Of a stretch of 64,000 bases of DNA, positions 37,899-44,992 are shown piece by piece (positions within the stretch are counted from its first letter, which is position 1; each line of letters begins with the position of its first letter). The position numbers were made by a program, and so were the translations under genes. The notes beneath the pieces were generated by a model. The model saw only the letters and a list, made by a program, of their open reading frames with translations, did no database searches and was not told the DNA's origin. This stretch comes from Chloroflexota bacterium (lineage in GTDB: Bacteria > Chloroflexota > Anaerolineae > Anaerolineales > Villigracilaceae): the NCBI GenBank assembly GCA_016234495.1, contig JACRBI010000040.1, positions 124,001 to 188,000 on the forward strand. The letters run 5' to 3'.

Positions 37899-39380
37899 TT
37901 AACTTGCGTCCTTGATGAATTTCGTCAAATCCTTCTTCATTTCTTTGAGCGAAGGCATGTGGACGTACATCATGTGGCCGGCTTCGTAATACGCCATGCG
38001 GATATTTTTTCGCAGGGATTCATCGAGGCCGAGATGATCGAAGGTGTATTCGGTGGCTGAGTAGGGCGTGCCGAGGTCGAAGTAGCCGTTGGCGACGAAG
38101 ACCTTGAGGTATTTATTAAAGGTCATGGAACTGCGCAAAATTTCAGTGACACTGACATATTGATTCTGGAAATATTCATACGACCAGTTCATCCACACTT
38201 TATTGCTGAGGATTTCGTAGGGCAGGTCGGTTTCGAATTTCAGTTCGGCACGGATGTAATCATTGAACGCGGCTGTGTATGGGCCGGAGACCTGGCTGAA
38301 GAGCGGGTCGTACTCGTAGCTTTCGGTGACTCCGCTGCGGTCTATGCCGGTGTAGCGGCTGTCCAATCGCCCGACGGTTTTTCCACGCTCGCGCAAAAGT
38401 TCCTTGAAGTAATGCCGGTCAAGGATGCGCAGGTTCGAGCGTTGGATGAATTCCTGCGAGATGCCGGTATAGCGCGAAAGTTTTTCAACGACGCTGGCGC
38501 GTTCCTCGGGCGTGAGCGCCGCGCCTTTGAGCAGCGCGGAGGCATATTCGCCTTTTGCAAATTCCCCGGCTTCCTTGAGCACGGTTTGCAGGGGCGCTTT
38601 GAAATTCAACTTGCCGTGATACCAGGCGGTGGCGGCGAAGGCGGGCAGGAAGAGGATGTAAGGCAGGTCGTTGTTGAGGTTGAAATCAATGGTGGTGAAA
38701 TCAAGCACAGCGGAGATGAGCATGAGTCCATTCAGCAACATGCCGTGACGATCCTGCAAATAGCCGGAAAGACCCGCGGCGCGCGTGGTTCCGTAGGATT
38801 CGCCGGCCAGGAATTTCGGTGAAAGCCAGCGGTGGTAACGCGTGGTGTACAGGCGGATGAAGTCGCCGACGGAGGCGATGTCTTTTGAAAAGGTATGCCA
38901 CTCGGCAGATTTTTCACCATCGACCGGGCGGCTGAAGCCGGTGCTCATCGGGTCGATGAAGACCAGGTCGGTTTCATCGAGGATGGAATATTGGTTATCG
39001 GTCAACTTGAACGGGGGCGGAGGCATTTCGCCATCGTCGGTGAGGACTACTCGGCGCGGTCCGAGCACACCGAGATGCAGCCAGACAGACGAGGAGCCGG
39101 GTCCGCCGTTGAAGGAGAATGTGACAGGGCGTTTGGATTTATCCTTCACGCCGTCCTTGGTGTAGGCGGTGAAGAAGATCTGCGCGCGCGGCTTGTCGGC
39201 CTCGCCTTCCTTTTCCGAGACTTCCTCTTTCATCACCATTGTGCCGGTGGTGGCTGTGTACTTGACGACTTTGCCGCCAATGCGCACCGAGTGCTTGCTT
39301 TCGACCAAGTTGTCTTTTGGTGTGGTTTTTTCTTCCTTCTTTTCTTCTTTCTTTTCTTCGGGTTTCTTGGGTTCTGGCAT
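37899..39380 (-). CDS. Peptidase S10 (serine carboxypeptidase-like)
   Basis: This 493-residue alpha/beta-hydrolase has an S10 triad. The Ser is in GESYGTTRAAGLSGYL, the Asp in VANGYFDLGTPY, and the His in YEAGHMMY. The oxyanion region is FNGGPGSSSVWLHLG. The N-terminus is unusual: about 25 Lys/Glu/Pro residues (MPEPKKPEEKKEEKKEEK) with no signal peptide. AGGAG about 10 bp upstream supports this start, so the enzyme seems cytoplasmic, unlike typical vacuolar or secreted S10 enzymes. Substrates are unknown. Confidence 0.87.
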   Translation of the reverse strand: MPEPKKPEEKKEEKKEEKTTPKDNLVESKHSVRIGGKVVKYTATTGTMVMKEEVSEKEGEADKPRAQIFFTAYTKDGVKDKSKRPVTFSFNGGPGSSSVWLHLGVLGPRRVVLTDDGEMPPPPFKLTDNQYSILDETDLVFIDPMSTGFSRPVDGEKSAEWHTFSKDIASVGDFIRLYTTRYHRWLSPKFLAGESYGTTRAAGLSGYLQDRHGMLLNGLMLISAVLDFTTIDFNLNNDLPYILFLPAFAATAWYHGKLNFKAPLQTVLKEAGEFAKGEYASALLKGAALTPEERASVVEKLSRYTGISQEFIQRSNLRILDRHYFKELLRERGKTVGRLDSRYTGIDRSGVTESYEYDPLFSQVSGPYTAAFNDYIRAELKFETDLPYEILSNKVWMNWSYEYFQNQYVSVTEILRSSMTFNKYLKVFVANGYFDLGTPYSATEYTFDHLGLDESLRKNIRMAYYEAGHMMYVHMPSLKEMKKDLTKFIKDAS

Positions 39381-39393
39381 GGTAATTACACTC

Positions 39394-40218
39394 CTATTTG
39401 TGTTGATTGATCAGCGCATAAATTTCTTTTTTATTCCAGCCGCTTTGTGCGGACAGTTCTACAGAAATTTCCTTTGCAGATTTTTCTTTTTTCACTTCTT
39501 TTTTAATGGCTTTTAGTAATTCCTCTTCCGTCCATCGTTCACGGTCTGCGGTCTTCATCCCCTCAATCACCAAAGTAAATTCTCCGCGCGGGTCTTTGGA
39601 TTTGAAGTACGAAACCGCACCGCTGACTTGTCCGCGCCAGTATTCTTCGTAGAGTTTGGTCATTTCGCGGGCAACGCAGATTTGACGGTCACCCAGCGTG
39701 GCCAGGATGTCTTCGAGCGAGTCCACGATGCGGTGGGGGGATTCTAAAAAGACGAGGGTGTAAGTCAGGTTGGAAACCTGACCTACGGCTTTGCGGCGGT
39801 CACTTGTTTTGCTGGGAAGATAGCCAAGGTAGAGGAATGAATCTGTGGGCAGGCCGGAGACTGTCAAAGCGGCGATGGGTGCCGAGGGACCGGGAACAGG
39901 CCGAACGTCGAAGCCGGATGCGAGGGCGGCTTTCACCAGTTCGTAGCCGGGGTCGTTGATCGCCGGCGTGCCCGCATCCGACACCAAAGCCACATCACCC
40001 GTTGAAAGTTTTTCGAGGATGAGATCGAGCTTGTTTAGTTTGTTGTGTTCAAAATAACTTGTGAGTTGGGATTTGATTTCGAAGTGCTTGAGCAATGAGC
40101 CGGTATGGCGCGTGTCTTCGGCGGCGATCAGGACTGCTTCACGCAAAATGCGCAGGGCGCGGGGCGAAATGTCTTCGAGATTTCCGATCGGCGTGGCGAC
40201 GAGGTAAAGAATTCCCAT
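39394..40218 (-). CDS. rsmI: 16S rRNA (cytidine1402-2'-O)-methyltransferase RsmI
   Basis: This 274-residue SAM-dependent enzyme has the full set of RsmI motifs: MGILYLVATPIGNLEDIS, AAEDTRHTGSLL, DAGTPAINDPGYELV, PVPGPSAPIAALTVSGLPT and FLESPHRIVDSLEDI. A short palindrome (39760-39786) encodes GQVSNLTY within it. The start ATG 40218 lies 6 nt after a TAAAAT box, without a Shine-Dalgarno, so the mRNA may be leaderless. It methylates helix 44 of 16S rRNA and affects decoding (family knowledge). Confidence 0.93.
   Translation of the reverse strand: MGILYLVATPIGNLEDISPRALRILREAVLIAAEDTRHTGSLLKHFEIKSQLTSYFEHNKLNKLDLILEKLSTGDVALVSDAGTPAINDPGYELVKAALASGFDVRPVPGPSAPIAALTVSGLPTDSFLYLGYLPSKTSDRRKAVGQVSNLTYTLVFLESPHRIVDSLEDILATLGDRQICVAREMTKLYEEYWRGQVSGAVSYFKSKDPRGEFTLVIEGMKTADRERWTEEELLKAIKKEVKKEKSAKEISVELSAQSGWNKKEIYALINQHK
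39760..39786. repeat. Short palindrome inside rsmI (GTAGGTCAGGTT type)
   Basis: GTAAGTCAGGTT and AACCTGACCTAC pair around a 3-nt centre. In the gene this encodes GQVSNLTY. Unlike a simple insertion it does not lengthen the protein: by eye, the stretch from RRK to FLES aligns gap-free with E. coli RsmI from memory. Confidence 0.7.
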
Positions 40219-40224
40219 TGAGTT

Positions 40225-40232
40225 ATTTTATC
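40225..40232 (-). promoter_or_regulatory. Extended -10 TGATAAAAT before rsmI
   Basis: On the minus strand TGATAAAAT ends 6 nt before the rsmI ATG (gap 40219-40224). The extended TGn is present and the -35 is weak. This fits a leaderless start. Confidence 0.5.
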
Positions 40233-40252
40233 ACCCCGCTTCGGGCGAAAGG

Positions 40253-41707
40253 TCAGCAGCCTTTTAGTTTCACCACAAAAATGGTGCAGCCCGCTCCCTG
40301 CGGCGGCGCGGCGATGCAGCATTGATTGGTCGAGTCGAAGGTATCGCCGGTCGAGCATTTATTCAAGTCTGATTCAGGGATGACGGGCGGCACGCACACT
40401 TTCAGGTCATAGACCAGAAACGACGGGCCGGAGCAGGATAGCACCCTTCTTCCGTTGCTGACGGCTTCTGAAATACAGGTTGCCTGTGGATCGGTTAATT
40501 CAAAGGTCGCATCATCGGGGATGGTGACCGTTGTATAAGGGCGCTTCCTGATGCAGGCAAAGTTGGTCACTCTTACAAAAGGCTCGGCGATGGTTATCTC
40601 TTCGGCGCAGAAAGGGGCAAAGGCCGTTGTGGGAACCACTTCCAAAGTTGGGGTAACAGCCTGCATGGGGACAGTGGTTGTTGCCTGCACGGTTACAGTT
40701 TCCAACACAGGGGCAGAAGTAGGCGTGGGCGGCAGTTCAATTACAAGCAGTTGATTGCGCAGCAGGAAGAAACCCACGACGATGATCGTCAGCACAATGG
40801 CTGCCACCAGCAAACCCATTCGTCCGCGGGGCTGTTGGGCATCAGGCAGGTTCAGGGCGGAAGTGGTCTTTAAACCAATATTCCCCTCGACACCGAACGC
40901 AGCAAGATTCAGCGCCCTTGCCAGCTCAAGCGCCGTGGAGTAGCGCCTGGTTTTATCCTTGGCCAGCGCGTTCTTGATTATGAAATCCACTTCGGGCGGC
41001 AGGTCTGGGTTGGATTTTAGAATTTCGGGAATGGGCTCAATAATATGCTTGACCACCACCCCCATGGGCGTATCGGAATGGAATGGCTGTTGACCGCTCA
41101 ACATCTGGTAAACGATCACGCCTAAACTGTAGATGTCACTCAAACTGTCAGCTTCGCTCCCCTTGGCCTGTTCCGGGCTCATGTACGCCGGCGAACCGAC
41201 AATCCCGGTCCCGCCTGCGCTGGTAGTTGACTCTGTCAAATTGGCAACGCCAAAATCTGAAATGAACGGGTCGCCATTCCCGTCGAAGAGAATATTATCC
41301 GGCTTCAGGTCGCGGTGGACAACGCCCTTCTTGTGGGCATAGGCGAGTCCCAGCGCGACTTTTTCAATGACACGCGCGGTATCTTGCAGGGAAATTTTTC
41401 CTTTGGTGTGAATCCAACCGGCCAGCGAGCCGCCGGTCATGTAGCGCATGACAAAATATGGCTGCCCGTTTTCCTCGCCGACATCGTACACAGGCGCGAT
41501 CGCCGGGTGTTCCAGCCCTGCCACGATCTTAAACTCGCGTTCAAAGCGTGAACGGAAATGCGGATCGTGCAGCACCTCGCGTGGCAAAACCTTGACCGCC
41601 ACCTCGCGGTCAAAACTGGGGTCATATGCCTGATACACCACAGCCATCCCGCCGTGGCCAAGCACATCCTTGATCTGATAGCGTCCAATCTTTTCTGGAA
41701 TTGCCAT
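40253..41707 (-). CDS. PknB-type serine/threonine kinase with Cys-rich outer domain
   Basis: This 484-residue bitopic kinase has a complete catalytic domain at residues ~8-265. The G-loop is LGHGGMAVVY, Lys in VAVKVL, HRDLKPDN, DFG and APE-like SPEQAKG. After a linker it has one membrane helix (~300-322, LLVAAIVLTIIVVGFFLL). The outer ~150 residues hold about ten cysteines (NFACIRKRP, ATCISEA, LSCSGPS, LKVCVPP, NKCSTG, QCCIAA, AGCTIF), which suggests disulfides. This differs from the PASTA repeats of many PknB proteins. A leaderless-type promoter precedes it. Confidence 0.9.
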   Translation of the reverse strand: MAIPEKIGRYQIKDVLGHGGMAVVYQAYDPSFDREVAVKVLPREVLHDPHFRSRFEREFKIVAGLEHPAIAPVYDVGEENGQPYFVMRYMTGGSLAGWIHTKGKISLQDTARVIEKVALGLAYAHKKGVVHRDLKPDNILFDGNGDPFISDFGVANLTESTTSAGGTGIVGSPAYMSPEQAKGSEADSLSDIYSLGVIVYQMLSGQQPFHSDTPMGVVVKHIIEPIPEILKSNPDLPPEVDFIIKNALAKDKTRRYSTALELARALNLAAFGVEGNIGLKTTSALNLPDAQQPRGRMGLLVAAIVLTIIVVGFFLLRNQLLVIELPPTPTSAPVLETVTVQATTTVPMQAVTPTLEVVPTTAFAPFCAEEITIAEPFVRVTNFACIRKRPYTTVTIPDDATFELTDPQATCISEAVSNGRRVLSCSGPSFLVYDLKVCVPPVIPESDLNKCSTGDTFDSTNQCCIAAPPQGAGCTIFVVKLKGC

Positions 41708-41714
41708 GCGCGCA

Positions 41715-41744
41715 AGTATAAACCAGATGGAGATGATGGCGCAA
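41715..41744 (-). promoter_or_regulatory. Sigma70-type promoter for a leaderless kinase mRNA
   Basis: Minus-strand TTGCGC (41739-41744), 18-bp spacer, TATACT (41715-41720), then 7 nt to the ATG at 41707. No Shine-Dalgarno is present. Confidence 0.6.
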
Positions 41745-41975
41745 GAAAATAAGAATTTGGCTCACATGTAGACTCTGTGCAATAAGATAAGCCCTTTTAA
41801 CGCGAACACTTGCGCCGAGCGCCAGCGCGGTGTTACGCAAATTGGGCGAATTATGCATTTTGTCGCGAAATTCGCTACATTCGAAAAATTCGCGGTTAGG
41901 TTTTGCTCTTTTAAAAAACCGGGTATTTAACCTGCACACTCTTTACATATGAGCCTAGAATTTTCCCGCTTAAAA

Positions 41976-42016
41976 TAAAAATCCTCCCCCGTCATGAAAG
42001 ATCAAACGGGGAGAGG
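41976..42016 (-). terminator. Terminator of the PucC/MerR operon
   Basis: On the minus strand CCTCTCCCCGT pairs with ACGGGGGAGG around a loop, followed by a T-rich ATTTTTATTTT. It ends the operon whose last gene stops at 42036. Confidence 0.85.
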
Positions 42017-42035
42017 AAAGTTGAATTCTTCGGTA

Positions 42036-42728
42036 TTACTCAGCCGAATCAGATTTGCCCGAGGTCGCCATCATAAAGCCAATGTACATCAAAATCGCGC
42101 CGACAAGTTCACTGAGATAGAGCATGTCCGCCAGGCCTGCCTTGAGCAAACTACCGCCCACAGCCGGTGACAATGCCCCGGCCGCGATCAGGATGTTGCC
42201 GAACATGCGGTTTGCCAGAATCCTTTTGCGCCAAAAGAGGAAGGCTGAATAAATCGCGCCGCCGACCAGCGTCAGCGTGCCGTAGATATTAAGCAAAATC
42301 GTCAGGAAAATGGTCAAACCGCCGCGGGTCAGGAAATCTTTATACTGCTCCGAAGCGGGATGGGTGACATCATAATTTCCGCTGAGTGATGGCGCTGAAA
42401 AAACAAGGAACAGCGCCAGCGCAGAAACAACAACCAAAACCCAGGTGGTGATTTTCGCCGAATTGCCTTTGCGAATGAGCAGATGAACCGACCCCTGCCC
42501 GAGCCAGGCGGCAGTCAACATTGCGCCGGTGACGTACCAAACTTTCAAAACAAAAACATTGAAGGTCAGGCCAAGGATGACTTCGCTGAGCGTGCCAAGT
42601 CCGTAAAACAGCAGGCCGACCGCCCAAAGCAGCAGGTGAGTCCCGCCGCGCTGACGGTAACGACTGTAAACAGAAAAAACAAATGCAAAGGTGACGATGG
42701 TGGAAAGATACGGAAGGTAGGTCATCAA
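42036..42728 (-). CDS. Seven-helix-like membrane protein of unknown family
   Basis: This 230-residue protein has about seven predicted helices, with small polar turns between. It opens with MMTYLPYLSTIVTFAFVFSV and ends with a short charged tail. Two ATGs in a row (42728 and 42725) are possible starts. It has no lysine suited to bind retinal in the last helix (GLADMLYLSELVGAILMYIGF), so it is not a rhodopsin. It ends a four-gene operon after a MerR regulator and a single-helix peptide. A sensor or transporter subunit would fit, but there is no direct evidence. Confidence 0.7.
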   Translation of the reverse strand: MMTYLPYLSTIVTFAFVFSVYSRYRQRGGTHLLLWAVGLLFYGLGTLSEVILGLTFNVFVLKVWYVTGAMLTAAWLGQGSVHLLIRKGNSAKITTWVLVVVSALALFLVFSAPSLSGNYDVTHPASEQYKDFLTRGGLTIFLTILLNIYGTLTLVGGAIYSAFLFWRKRILANRMFGNILIAAGALSPAVGGSLLKAGLADMLYLSELVGAILMYIGFMMATSGKSDSAE

Positions 42729-42746
42729 ATCTCCAGTTTGAAAGAA

Positions 42747-42896
42747 TTACGCCGAAGGAGTTGCCCCGATCAGCGATAGCGCAATAATGACGATCACAGC
42801 CAGCAAGACCAGCAGCAGCACGGTCAGAAAAACAGGCACAAGTTTCTCGGTCACAACCGAAGGGGAAAAACGTTTGGAACGACGAAGCTCAGACAT
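42747..42896 (-). CDS. Single-helix small membrane protein (49 aa)
   Basis: This 49-residue frame has a basic start (MSELRRSKRFSPSVVTEKLV) and one hydrophobic helix (residues ~20-44, VFLTVLLLVLLAVIVIIALSL). AAGGTGG lies 7 bp before the ATG. It is spaced 24 bp after the MerR gene and 18 bp before the membrane-protein gene, both on the same strand, so it is likely co-translated with them. It resembles small accessory subunits of membrane complexes. No family is recognised. Confidence 0.75.
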   Translation of the reverse strand: MSELRRSKRFSPSVVTEKLVPVFLTVLLLVLLAVIVIIALSLIGATPSA

Positions 42897-42920
42897 GAAC
42901 AACCACCTTTGAGGCAAAAC

Positions 42921-43541
42921 TTAATGATTCGCCTTTTCCATCGACTCATACGTCTGCAAAAGACTGATCAAAATATCATCGGTGAAAGTGTGCATCTTAT
43001 GGAACATGTCTGCTGTCTGCCCCGAAGGAACATTGGCATTGCCGTAGACCGTGATGACCGACTCGATCAGCGTGTTCCGGAAAAACAAAAACGCGCGCGC
43101 CGCATCCACATAGCTCAAACTGTAACGGTGCGCGCGAGACGCGTATTCATAGCCGATGGCATACGCTTCGCTCTCGGCTTCGACTCCGTTTGTTGCAAGA
43201 TAGGTCATCAGCCCATGAAAGAGCGAACGCGAACTCATGCGGTATTGCGCGCGCGCATCATCGTCCAATTTTTGGTACCAGGCTTCGGCCTGCAAACGTC
43301 CCTCTGAAATTTGCATACGGACATTCTTGATCACTTCCTGCATCATGTGCTCGGTTTGAATCTCCGGCGACTTGACATTCGCCTCAGCCCACAGAGCGAT
43401 CTCGCTGACCTTATATCGGCGGTGCCCGCCCTGCGTTTTATGCGTGGGCAGCACGCCTTTATCCGACCACAAGCGCACAGTGCCGGGATGCACGCCCAAA
43501 ATTTTTGCCGCGTCACTCAAAGAAAGCCATTCGTCTGTCAT
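42921..43541 (-). CDS. MerR-type regulator with RsbRD-like sensor domain
   Basis: This 206-residue protein has an N-terminal MerR-type helix-turn-helix (WLSLSDAAKILGVHPGTVRLW, then GGHRRYKVSEIALW). A helical C-terminal domain (~75-200) resembles the RsbRD N-terminal sensor domain (AYAIGYEYASRAHR; VDAARAFLFFRNTLIESV). There is no cobalamin-binding motif, so it is not CarH-like. It follows the PucC-like gene by two bases and probably controls its own operon. The signal is unknown. Confidence 0.82.
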   Translation of the reverse strand: MTDEWLSLSDAAKILGVHPGTVRLWSDKGVLPTHKTQGGHRRYKVSEIALWAEANVKSPEIQTEHMMQEVIKNVRMQISEGRLQAEAWYQKLDDDARAQYRMSSRSLFHGLMTYLATNGVEAESEAYAIGYEYASRAHRYSLSYVDAARAFLFFRNTLIESVITVYGNANVPSGQTADMFHKMHTFTDDILISLLQTYESMEKANH

Positions 43542-43543
43542 AT

Positions 43544-44848
43544 TTATTCCGCCGCCAAAGCAACCTTCTCAACAAAAGAAGGTTCTTCAACGCCTTTCTT
43601 AAATTTTTGGATGTCGAGCCTCGTGAGCATGATCGCCGCCACAAGCAGCATCAACGCTTCGAGAGTGAACACGACGAGGTAACCGCTCAATGCCGTACCT
43701 GTGGCCTGATTCACCACATCGCGCATTACCCCGCCGAGAATTGATCCTGTCAGCCGCGAGAGGGCATTCGAGAATCCCCACGCGCCGATATACAAACCGA
43801 CCATGCCCGGCATGGTAAAGTCGAACATCAGCGATAGATTTGCAACGGTGGATAGCCCTGTGCCAAGGCCGAGCAACATCACACCGCTGTAAAAGATATT
43901 TGTAGAGCGCATCAAGCCGCTGACCACGATCACAACAAAGCCGGCAAGCGCGCCGATATTGCCAAATTGAGCGACGGTCTTCTTTGCAACGCGCCCTTCA
44001 AGTACGCCAGCGATAAGAATTGCAACCAGTACGAACGTGCCCCAAATGGATGTGATGCGCGTCGTTTGAGTGACGGTCATGTTGAAGGCTTCGGCGCCGA
44101 AGGGCTCGAGCAAGACATCCTGCCCCAAAATTGCAGCGAGCAATAGAAGTAGATATATAAAAAAAGTCCGCGCGGTGGGGTTGGCTGTAATGGCCGCGCT
44201 CATTTGTTTGATTGAATAATTTTTTGAGTGTGAGTTTAAGTTGGAGGTTCCCGGGCTTTGCTCCAGCTTGATGAGGCCGAGCAGGCCCAGGGTCAAGGCG
44301 GAAGCGGCTACATATCCAAATGCGCGGATCAAAGCTGCGGGCGTGTACGGGTCCACCATGCGGCTGAGTCCAATGGCAGTCGCAATGATGGATACGATCA
44401 TCATGAACCACATGGTCGCGATCGTTTTGCCGCGTTCATTCTCGCCTGAAAGTTCAGAGGCAAGCGAAAGATAGGAAACTGCGGAGAGGTTGTAGCCCAT
44501 GCCCCACAAACCAAAAGCGAAGATGCCTGCCAGTAAACCGAGCGGGAAATTTTTCGCCATGAGAAATGCAACCTGCGGCGATACGATGACGCCCAGCACG
44601 CAAAGGATCAAGCCTGCGAGGATATAGGGAGTGCGGCGCAGCCCAAGCACGGGGTGGCGGTCGGAGTATGATCCGATGAAAACTTGTATGGGAGAAAAGA
44701 GATAGGGAAGCGAGGCGAGAACCGCAACGAGAGTCGCCGAAAGGGAAAGCTCTTTGATCATGACGCGGTTGAGCGTGCTGTTGATCGGCACGAGGGTCAT
44801 CGCAACTGCGACATGGATCAGTCCGAGTTGAAGGCGTTTTAGGAACAT
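43544..44848 (-). CDS. PucC-family MFS transporter
   Basis: This 434-residue protein of twelve predicted helices belongs to the PUCC/BCD branch of the major facilitator superfamily. Marks are VPINSTLNRVMIKELSLSATLVAVLASLPYL and the loop GSYSDRHPVLGLRRTPYI (each in place near residues 20-75). In phototrophs PucC/LhaA help assemble light-harvesting or photosystem proteins. Here there are no bch, puf or csm genes nearby, so a carrier with another substrate is likely. ATG 44848 has AAAGGA about 5 bp upstream; a longer TTG-started form is less likely. Confidence 0.8.
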   Translation of the reverse strand: MFLKRLQLGLIHVAVAMTLVPINSTLNRVMIKELSLSATLVAVLASLPYLFSPIQVFIGSYSDRHPVLGLRRTPYILAGLILCVLGVIVSPQVAFLMAKNFPLGLLAGIFAFGLWGMGYNLSAVSYLSLASELSGENERGKTIATMWFMMIVSIIATAIGLSRMVDPYTPAALIRAFGYVAASALTLGLLGLIKLEQSPGTSNLNSHSKNYSIKQMSAAITANPTARTFFIYLLLLLAAILGQDVLLEPFGAEAFNMTVTQTTRITSIWGTFVLVAILIAGVLEGRVAKKTVAQFGNIGALAGFVVIVVSGLMRSTNIFYSGVMLLGLGTGLSTVANLSLMFDFTMPGMVGLYIGAWGFSNALSRLTGSILGGVMRDVVNQATGTALSGYLVVFTLEALMLLVAAIMLTRLDIQKFKKGVEEPSFVEKVALAAE

Positions 44849-44883
44849 GTTTTCCTTTGGCAAATAAACATTAAACAAAGGAA

Positions 44884-44949
44884 GGGCGCTTGTGAACGCC
44901 CTCGCCTCTATTTTTTGATGTATTTTACTTTTTAGGGCTGAATGGTCAA
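44884..44949 (-). promoter_or_regulatory. Promoter and leader hairpin of the PucC operon
   Basis: On the minus strand TTGACC (44944-44949), 16-bp spacer, TAAAAT (44922-44927). Transcription would start near 44915. The leader then contains GGGCG-TTCACAAG-CGCCC (44884-44901), a hairpin followed by TTCCTTTGTTT. It may act as an attenuator, or as the end of the upstream glycosyltransferase transcript. Confidence 0.65.
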
Positions 44950-44992
44950 TGTAGATTTGCCTAGAATTTTACTAGGAGTTTATGAGAGAGGA

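Larger units (their letters stand above)
41708..42035. other. Gene-free stretch of 328 bp
   Basis: It holds the kinase promoter at its left end, a GCGAATT-type repeat in the middle (41846-41895; GCGAATT pairs with AATTCGC) and the terminator of the downstream-running membrane-protein gene at its right end. I see no coding frame or RNA gene in the remainder. Confidence 0.6.

Noticed and set aside
42036-42728. Seven-helix protein as a microbial rhodopsin
   Set aside because: The last helix lacks a retinal-binding lysine and the third helix lacks the usual Asp/Arg pattern.
43544-44848. PucC-like gene as proof of phototrophy
   Set aside because: No bacteriochlorophyll, reaction-centre or antenna genes occur in the window, and PUCC-family carriers are also found in non-phototrophs.
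3404-44992. Riboswitches or tRNA genes in intergenic gaps
   Set aside because: I looked for ydaO-type c-di-AMP, SAM and TPP features and for tRNA cloverleaf ends. The gaps contain repeat elements and simple hairpins instead. A covariance-model search would be needed to exclude short or unusual RNAs.
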